A stretch of 64,000 bases of DNA, taken from contig NC_091246.1 in NCBI RefSeq assembly GCF_042477335.2, positions 215,139,501-215,203,500 on the forward strand, in the 5' to 3' direction. The translations under genes and the position numbers were made by a program. The notes below the pieces were generated by a model that saw only the letters and a program-made list of their open reading frames with translations, had not been told where the DNA came from and did not search any database. Below, in pieces: positions 57,901 to 64,000 of the stretch (its first letter is position 1; each line of letters opens with the position of its first letter). The stretch is from Ovis canadensis. Taxonomy: Eukaryota; Chordata; Mammalia; Artiodactyla; Bovidae.

Positions 57901-59346
57901 CAGGCTTTCTCAGAAGAGGAGGAAAAGAAAAATATATTGAGGTGGGGTGGCGAAAACCGCTTTCCTTTTGCTACACTGATCCACGTTTCAAAAGCTTAAG
58001 CAAGTGTGTTATGGTCTCATTTGTTGTCAGAGGCTGCAGAGAGCAGTGTCTCGCTGCTTTTGAAATATCTGGCTGTAATCTAGTCCAAAGTCCAGGGACA
58101 TTCATTTTCCCTCATTGCAGGCCAATGTTTGTTCACAGGTAGCCTCCCTCCCACCCCACCCCCCTTTCAAGCACCTCATTCAAGGATGGGTGTGGTTTCT
58201 AATCACAGCTCCCCAGGAGAGGAGGAATAAGAAAAGCAAAAGGACTGTTTAACATGATAAAGGAGGTGGGAAGGGGGTGGAGCAGATAAGAGAATTGCTG
58301 GAAATTTACTTAATTACAGGAGGTATATCCAGTTTAGTCCTTAAATGTAAAAAGGAGCCCCCTTCAGCTCTGTGACTAAGTACTCTCAGAAGAAGGAAGT
58401 GGGTTCATTTTTACCAAAATATAACACAAGTTTGTTTTTTTTTTAAAGTAAGATCACTGGAGTCTATTAAGAACCACCCACTCCTCCAGCACAAAGCTGC
58501 CATCTTAACAGTCTAGTATTGAAGTTCAACCAATCGCCATCCCTTAGGTTAGCACTATTCCAAACATTTATTCTGGACACTTTCAATGCTACCTCTAAGT
58601 CATTCAAGCAAAGCTGGCACTGTCAAGAATGAGAATGATTACAAGTACTACAGAAAAGAAACCCAAGCTCGCTAAACAAAGCTAGGACTCACACAGAAAC
58701 TGAACACTTCCTAACCTTGTCACTTTCCGGAGGCCCTAAACCCATTCTGCTCCCCCCCTCAGTATGACTTAGGGTGTCCCCCTAAGTTAGGGAAAGGGTC
58801 AAGCAGCTCACCTTAAAGCATCTGGGACACTTTAAGCAGTGGAAGGAGAAGTAAGCTGGAGAAGCCCACGCGACAACTTCCGGGTCACAGCAACCTAAAC
58901 TTTCACTGTTCACATTATTTTTAAAGACACAAGTATAGGAAATACATTTTCCCAATTGAGACCACACAGTTCACAGAAACCGGAACCAAGCGGAACTCCA
59001 TTATAATGCCAACCTTAGGATTGTAAAGCCCCCCAAAGCAAAAGGTAAATTTTGTTGCCAAAATGCAACAAAGTTAAAAGTTAAGAAAACGACATATAAA
59101 TTAAAAACAGGGTTCCCCTCGAAAAGGCAGGAAGATAGAGCAGACGTCAGCTGAGCCCCTCTGAGAAGTCCTGGGACAAGGTGCCCCCCTGGAAACAGCC
59201 CCTTCCCCCCTCTTTCCAAGTTGCCCCAGGAGGGGGCGTCAGCACCATGAAGGTAACCGGAAGTGACCTTGGCAAAGCTACCAAACAAAAACCACCTAGC
59301 TCCCTCAACACCCCCCCCCGGCTCCCGGTCCCTTGGCCTCCTCCTC
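54946..59346 (-). other. FZD5: Probable FZD5 3' UTR
   Basis: The sequence downstream of the FZD5 stop is AT-rich, mostly unique and low in SINEs compared with its surroundings, as expected for a long conserved 3' UTR. The best minus-strand poly(A) hexamer near the expected end is AATAAA at 54951-54946; another lies at 54689-54684. The total gene length of about 7 kb agrees with the general size of mammalian FZD5 (recalled, not measured). It contains a 114-bp tandem duplication at 57703-57912 and poly(A)/(T) runs at 57080-57098 and 56935-56945. Confidence 0.5.
57703..57912. repeat. Tandem duplication (114-bp period) in FZD5 3' UTR
   Basis: Copy 1 (57703-57816) and copy 2 (57817-57912) share, in order, GAATGGTT-AACAGATTA, AAAGCAAACA, TAACAGTAAAGTGTGTG, CAATA and ACAGGCTTTC. 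Copy 2 is shorter in the TG-rich middle. Mismatches show it is not brand new. Confidence 0.75.
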
Positions 59347-61104
59347 CTACACGTGCGACAGGGACACCTGCTTGTGGTAGGCGGCGGCGGGGCCGGGGGG
59401 CCCGGTCCTGCCCGTGAGCGCGGCGCTTGCCTCGGCGTAGTCCCCCGCGGCCGTGGCACCGCCGCTCTTGTGGCCCCGCCGCGGACGGCAGCAGCAGCGG
59501 CTGGTGAAGCGTCGCCACGACTCCACAGTCTTGCCGGACCAAATCCAGACGCCCGACGTGATGCCCACCACGAGGCACATGAAATACTTGAGCATGAGCA
59601 CCCAGTACTCGGGCTTAGCACGTGGCTGGCCGGAGTCCGGGCCCGGGCACGCGCACGTGAGCGCGGCCTCCCAGCTCTCGCGATAGTGCTGTTCATACAG
59701 GTAGCAGGCCACCACGATGCTGGCGGGCACTGTGTAGAGCAGCGTGAAGATGCCGATGCGGATCATAAGCTTCTCTAGCTTGTCCGTCTTGGTGCCGCCC
59801 TGCTTGATGACGCTGCGGATGCGGAAGAGTGACACGAAGCCCGCCAGGAGGAAGAGCGTGCCCACCAGCAGGTAGAGCACCAGCGGCCCCAGCACGAAGC
59901 CACGCAGCGAGTTCAGGTTCTGGTTCCCCACGTAGCAGATGCCGGCCACCGGGTCCCCGTCCACGGAGCTCAGGGCCAGCGCGGTGATGGACTTGACGCT
60001 GGGGATGAGCCACGCGGCCAGGTGGAAGTACTGCGCATAGCCCGCGATGGCCTCGTTGCCCCACTTCATGCCGGCCGCCAAGAACCAGGTGAGCGATAGG
60101 ATGACCCACCAGATGGAGCTGGCCATGCCGAAGAAGTAGACTAGCAGGAAGACGACAGTGCACAGCGCAGGGCCCGTAGTCTCGTAGTGGATGTGGCTGT
60201 GCTCGCGGCTGCAGGCGACGCTGGCATGACCCACGACCAGGCGCACCAGGAAGCCCAGCGACACGCAAAGGTAGCAGGCTGACAGGAAAATGATGGGGCG
60301 CTCCGGGTAGCGGAAGCGTTCCATGTCTATGAGGAAGGTGGCCACCGTGGTGGAGGTGGAGATGAAGCACAGCACAGACCACAGGCCGATCCAGAAGGTG
60401 GCGAACGTGCGCTCGTCGGGGCTGAAGGACGGCTGGTAGCAGGGCACCGCGCAGTTGGGTACCTGGCCCGTCCGCACCTTGTTGTAAAGCGGATGTGACT
60501 CCTTCAGAATGGGCACGAAGGGCTCGCGGCACCTGCACACCGACGGGCCCCCGGCGGCGCAGTCGCTCCCCGAGGCCGGCGACCCAGGCAGGCTGGAGAG
60601 GGTGGGCTTGACAGGGAAGGGCCTGGGGGGAGCCGTGGTGGCCTCGCTGCGGTTGTAATCCATGCACAGGACCTCGGCGTCGCGGCCCAGCACCGGGAGG
60701 CGGTCGCAGCTCATGCGTTCCGGCCAGGCAAAGCCGTACTGGCGCATGAGCGGCGAGCAGCCGGCCTTGGCGCGTTCGCACACCGAGCGGCAGGGCGGCA
60801 GCGGCTTGTGGTAGTCCGGCAGGCAGATGGGCGTGTACATGGAGCACAGGAAAAAACGCAGGTCCGGAGAGCAGTGGATCTCCACCAGCGGCCAAAACTG
60901 GTGCACCTCCAGGCCCGCCTCGTCCTGCGTGTCGTGGTTGAACTGGTTGGGCATGTGCGTCAGGTTGTAGCCGATGCCGCGGCACATGGGCACTGTGATC
61001 TCCTGGCACGCCGGGGCCTTGGAGGCGGCGGCCGCCCGGCCCGCCAGCTGCGCCAGGAGCAGCAGCAGCAGCGAAGGCGGCGCGGACGGGTCAGGCCGAG
61101 CCAT
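59347..61104 (-). CDS. FZD5: Frizzled-5 Wnt receptor, intact single-exon CDS
   Basis: 585 codons plus TAG on the minus strand, the usual FZD5 length. Residues 1 to about 26 are a signal peptide with a poly-Leu core. The Frizzled cysteine-rich domain follows, with all ten conserved Cys (33, 41, 78, 87, 94, 105, 109, 116, 133, 147) and N-glycosylation sequons at 47 and 151; it binds lipidated Wnt. A Pro/Ser linker leads to seven membrane segments at about 236-258, 270-291, 313-340, 357-378, 400-425, 447-469 and 499-522. KTVESW at 525-530 is the Dishevelled-binding KTxxxW motif, followed by a Cys-rich juxtamembrane stretch. The C-terminus SLSHV is a PDZ ligand. FZD8 is the closest paralogue, but it is longer with a Gly/Pro-rich tail. 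No frameshift or missing key residue is seen. Confidence 0.98.
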   Translation of the reverse strand: MARPDPSAPPSLLLLLLAQLAGRAAAASKAPACQEITVPMCRGIGYNLTHMPNQFNHDTQDEAGLEVHQFWPLVEIHCSPDLRFFLCSMYTPICLPDYHKPLPPCRSVCERAKAGCSPLMRQYGFAWPERMSCDRLPVLGRDAEVLCMDYNRSEATTAPPRPFPVKPTLSSLPGSPASGSDCAAGGPSVCRCREPFVPILKESHPLYNKVRTGQVPNCAVPCYQPSFSPDERTFATFWIGLWSVLCFISTSTTVATFLIDMERFRYPERPIIFLSACYLCVSLGFLVRLVVGHASVACSREHSHIHYETTGPALCTVVFLLVYFFGMASSIWWVILSLTWFLAAGMKWGNEAIAGYAQYFHLAAWLIPSVKSITALALSSVDGDPVAGICYVGNQNLNSLRGFVLGPLVLYLLVGTLFLLAGFVSLFRIRSVIKQGGTKTDKLEKLMIRIGIFTLLYTVPASIVVACYLYEQHYRESWEAALTCACPGPDSGQPRAKPEYWVLMLKYFMCLVVGITSGVWIWSGKTVESWRRFTSRCCCRPRRGHKSGGATAAGDYAEASAALTGRTGPPGPAAAYHKQVSLSHV

Positions 61105-61338
61105 AGCCCCCTCCCTCCCCGCGTCTCCCGCAGCCCGCGCGGGGCCAGCTCAGGCAGGAGGAAACCGGGATCGGAGCTTCCCTCTCCGAGGACTTGTGTG
61201 GCGCCGGGGCTGGCAACCTGTTGGTTTCTTTTTCAAGAAATCCGTCCAAAGACCAACTGTTTCGGGAGGGCGCTGCCTCCGCAGAAGCGCTCAGCTCTTC
61301 GCTGGACAGGGCTGGAGAGGGACGATTAGGCTCCGATT

Positions 61339-61652
61339 CTGGGGAAAGAACTCTTAAAAAAAAAAGAAAAAAAAAAAAGGTGGGGGAGAAGAAAAATGAC
61401 AACCACTCCCAATTAGAGGGGCGTCAACAGTACAATTCCCTCAAGCGGTCTCCAAATCTCTAAATTAACCTCTATCTTTTCCCTCCCCTCCACCTCCTGG
61501 AACACAACTACAGACTCCCCGTCCCTCACCCTGCCTCCCTTTTCCCTGGGCCTGCCAGGCTACACCCCGAAGTCACAGCGCTCAGCCCCCCCAGGAAAAG
61601 GGCTGAAGGACAGGGAAAAGAATGGGGAGAAGGGGAAGGCGCGGGCTCTCAC
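61339..61652 (-). other. FZD5: Probable small intron in the FZD5 5' UTR
   Basis: On the minus strand the donor GTGAG (61652 downward) is followed about 300 nt later by a long T-rich tract (61356-61378 as A's on the plus strand) and the acceptor CTTTCCCCAG ending at 61339. An alternative AG ends at 61353 (TTTTTAAG). FZD5 is known as a two-exon gene with all coding sequence in exon 2, which fits. Which acceptor is used is uncertain. Confidence 0.55.
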
Positions 61653-62300
61653 CTCCGAGAATCCCGAGAAAAGCAGATAGCCCGCAGCCAGCCTGGGTCC
61701 CCCGTCTCTGGGACACTCCGCGTTTCTCAGAGACGGACTGGCATCGGGAAAGTTTGGCGAGAGGCTGAGTATCCGAGGAAGCAGCACATGGCAGCAGGTG
61801 GGGGCGTCTCAGAGAGGGGGTCGCCCCCTGAACGAGGTCGCCGCAGACTGGTCACTCGCCCTCTCCTCCTCCGGGGCCCCCCGCATGATCCGGGCAGGGG
61901 TAGGGCGGGGACAGGCCGTGCGTTCCACCAGGGTCCGGGAGCCGGACGGAGGGGCGAGTGCGCCTGGCTGCACCTGGGCGAGAGGAAGGCGACTGGCGGA
62001 TCCCGCCGCCTCACAGCACCGCGAGCAGCCAGCGCTGGCCCTGCCGGGACTGCACGGTGCGAGCCCGCCGCCGCGTCCCGCCCGCCGGCCGCTCGCCTCC
62101 TCCCCTGCAGGGGGCTCCGCGCTCCAAGCGGACTCCTGGGGGCGGTGGCGGCGCTCCCGGGACGCGCCGGGCTCGGCTCCTCCCCCGCACTCTAACACCC
62201 TTTCGCCCACCTCCGCCGGGTATAGAACTGCACGCGGCGACGGCGGCGGTGGCCACAGCAGAGTCACGGTCGCGGGCGGACTGGCCTCTCCCGCCCCGCC
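61653..62300 (-). promoter_or_regulatory. FZD5: FZD5 5' non-coding exon 1 and core CpG island (approximate)
   Basis: CpG-dense sequence spans about 61560-62530. Reading on the minus strand, a good donor GGAG|GTGAG places the exon end at 61653. The 5' end is not visible; the upper limit here is a guess. There is no TATA box. The start site probably lies within the island upstream of the donor. Confidence 0.5.
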
Positions 62301-62530
62301 CGGGTCACCTGCTTCTAATGCCCGCCGGGAGACTCCGCCCCAGCCCCGCCCCTTCGCGCTGGGGCTCGGTTGGTGGGCCGCCCCGCCACACTCTCCGTGC
62401 GTCCCCGCCCACTGCCCCGCCGGCTCGGCCTCTCCCCAGGCGCCCTCGGGTCCAGCCAGAAGCGGGTAGCCAAGGAGCGCGGGCCAATCGCTGGCCGGGA
62501 AGCTATGGAGGGCGGGGCGAATGCTAATCA
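62300..62530 (-). promoter_or_regulatory. FZD5: Distal part of FZD5 CpG-island promoter
   Basis: Several GC boxes (CCCCGCCC around 62338-62352; GGCGGGGC at 62511), a CCAAT motif at 62484-62488 (plus-strand sense), a CCAAC on the minus strand at about 62369, and an octamer-like ATGCTAAT at 62521-62528. CpG density falls sharply after 62530, marking the island edge. Confidence 0.5.
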
Positions 62531-64000
62531 CGCCTTCTTGAGACCCTGAGCGGGAAACCCTGGCTAGAAGTCCCTCCCGAGTTCTCTGCTGATCCCCACT
62601 TATGTGGGGCTCACTTCCCGTAATGTTCTAGCTTATGAACCCTTGCTTCCAGGGCACCTACCAGATCTCTTCTCTGCAGCTAAGTATCCTTAGAGTCCAG
62701 CGCTTGTTTAAAAGACTGCTCAAAGAATCACTCTTAACGGTGGCACCTGTCTCCGCTCTGCGCCTCCCTCACACCAGGTGAGCTCAGATTTAGAGAGGAA
62801 CAAATGCTTACCGAGTCCCTACTATGTCGGACAGCGCGTTAGTCATCCACATCTTAATACAGGATGTCTCAGATCTTTAAAATAATTCTATGAATCGGAC
62901 ACTCCTTACAGGTGAAGAGTTTAGAAACTTGACCAAGGCAACCGTACTTGGTTAATGCCCCCCAAGAAAACCACAACGTAATCTTGTTCAGCATGGTATT
63001 CCGAGCGCCTGGCGCAGAGTAGGCGCTCAAATGGGAAACCCGAGATTCGAATCGAGATAGCTGGGCCGCGACATCCACAATTTTTACCACCTCTTTCCCC
63101 TTCCCCCCGCCCCCATGTTCTACCGGTTATCTCCCAGGCTTTAACCTTTACTTTTGCATTTCGTAACAAAATCTTACTGTTGCAACAAGAAAGTGATTTT
63201 CTTTCCGTCTTTGGAAGACTCCAAACCTGTAGTCTTTTATCAGTTTATCGGGTTAAAAATCGAGGCAGTTCCGAAGCTGCCTGCAGAGAAAAGCAACACT
63301 GGCTCCGGGCAGTGTAATGGGCAGGGGCTGTACCCCCTCCCCCCCGGCCCGCCCCCGTCGCTCCCCCGGGCTACCCACTGCTTCGCTGTGCAGCCGATCG
63401 CCGCCGGGGATCCGGGCACACGAAGCAGCTGGAGCCCACGGGAAGACCTGCTGGGCGCCCCCAACCACTGGGACGCACTGTGGCGCTCTCCAGATGGGTT
63501 ATTATGCTGCAAGTTTTAAATGTCCTAAAAATGCCTCTTTTCTACGTGTTCTAATTAGGTTGGAAGACTGAGGTGTTTAGCATTCTTGAAATTCATTCAC
63601 ACGCTTACAAAGAGGGTTTGAATTGTTTCCCTTTTCCCAACCCCTTCCTTCTATTGGGAAGAAGGCGGAAAAAAAGGCAGGAGGGCCTGAGTTCTCAAAG
63701 TACTCAGGACTGGACTAGAGGACCGAGACACACCGCGGCTATTGTTGTTCTTGTGTCCTGGATCCCACTTACATAGACTGGGAAACTAAATTGCAGAACA
63801 GTCCTCTCCTCCCTGCTTATCAACAAGATTTGTAATGAAGAATATGTGTATTATATTCCAGCCTCAAAGTTAAATATCAATCGCTTCACAAACATCAAAA
63901 CTATTAATAAATATGTTTAAAATGTATATTACTTATTTCATTCCCTGTGATTGTACCTGTGCTTATATTTTGTTTGTTTGTTTGTTTGTTTTGGGGAACT
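62531..64000. other. Upstream flank of FZD5
   Basis: No gene. A MIR-like remnant in reverse order at about 62800-62945 (AACAAATGCTTACCGAGTCC, GGTGAAGAGTTTAGAAACTT, TGACCAAGG). A second small GC/CpG-rich patch at 63300-63480 may be a distal regulatory element. The window ends in a (TTTG)n run at 63968-63991. Confidence 0.55.

Noticed and set aside
59693-61009. Minus-strand 438-codon frame overlapping FZD5
   Set aside because: It is the alternative frame of the same strand within the FZD5 exon. Its His/Ala/Arg-rich composition and lack of any recognisable domain mark it as a GC-driven frame shadow.
60808-61329. Plus-strand open frame of 173 codons over the FZD5 start, and 59263-59778 (171 codons) over its end
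   Set aside because: These are antisense shadows of the GC-rich FZD5 coding exon and promoter. They have Arg/Gly/Ala-rich composition with no domain, and the minus strand has a perfect known gene.
61809-62531. Minus-strand frame of 240 codons and plus-strand frame of 223 codons in the FZD5 island
   Set aside because: Both lie in CpG-island sequence with few stop codons. Composition is low-complexity Ala/Gly/Pro/Arg and no family is recognisable.

Overview
This is a mammalian nuclear window. Interspersed Bov-tA-type tRNA-derived SINEs, CHR-type cetartiodactyl SINEs, BovB LINE fragments and ruminant-like L1 3' ends point to a ruminant (cattle, sheep, goat or a relative). The sequence alone does not settle the species. 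Two protein-coding genes are present in convergent (tail-to-tail) orientation: CCNYL1 (cyclin Y-like 1) on the plus strand and FZD5 (Frizzled-5) on the minus strand. The same pair are neighbours on human 2q33.

Layout. 1-13.8 kb: intergenic DNA upstream of CCNYL1, rich in repeats, with no gene I can support. 13.84-14.76 kb: CpG-rich, TATA-less promoter and first exon of CCNYL1. 14.404-48.080 kb: the complete CCNYL1 coding sequence, reconstructed as ten exons with GT-AG introns and one open frame of 364 codons including stop (363 aa). 48.08 to about 50.05 kb: probable CCNYL1 3' UTR, carrying a roughly 380-bp palindromic mariner-like MITE. About 50.1-54.9 kb: short intergenic gap between the two gene ends, mostly old transposons. 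About 54.95-59.35 kb: probable long FZD5 3' UTR. 59.347-61.104 kb: intact FZD5 coding sequence in one exon (585 aa). 61.1-62.5 kb: FZD5 5' UTR, a probable small 5'-UTR intron and a CpG-island promoter. 62.5-64 kb: upstream flank.

Biology. Both proteins act at the plasma membrane in Wnt signalling. FZD5 is a seven-pass Wnt receptor with an N-terminal cysteine-rich domain, the cytoplasmic KTxxxW Dishevelled-binding motif and a C-terminal PDZ ligand. CCNYL1 is a membrane-anchored cyclin (Met-Gly start followed by paired cysteines). Its family activates CDK14/CDK16, and cyclin Y-CDK14 phosphorylates LRP6, the co-receptor of Frizzled proteins. The rest of the window is introns and repeats. Several insertions (an L1 and two Bov-tA SINEs in introns) have clean target-site duplications and so can be delimited to the base.

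I found no evidence of a novel multi-gene system. The most notable unexplained structures are the long inverted repeat in the CCNYL1 3' UTR, a 114-bp tandem duplication in the FZD5 3' UTR, an upstream ORF in the CCNYL1 leader and an inverted BovB pair upstream of CCNYL1.
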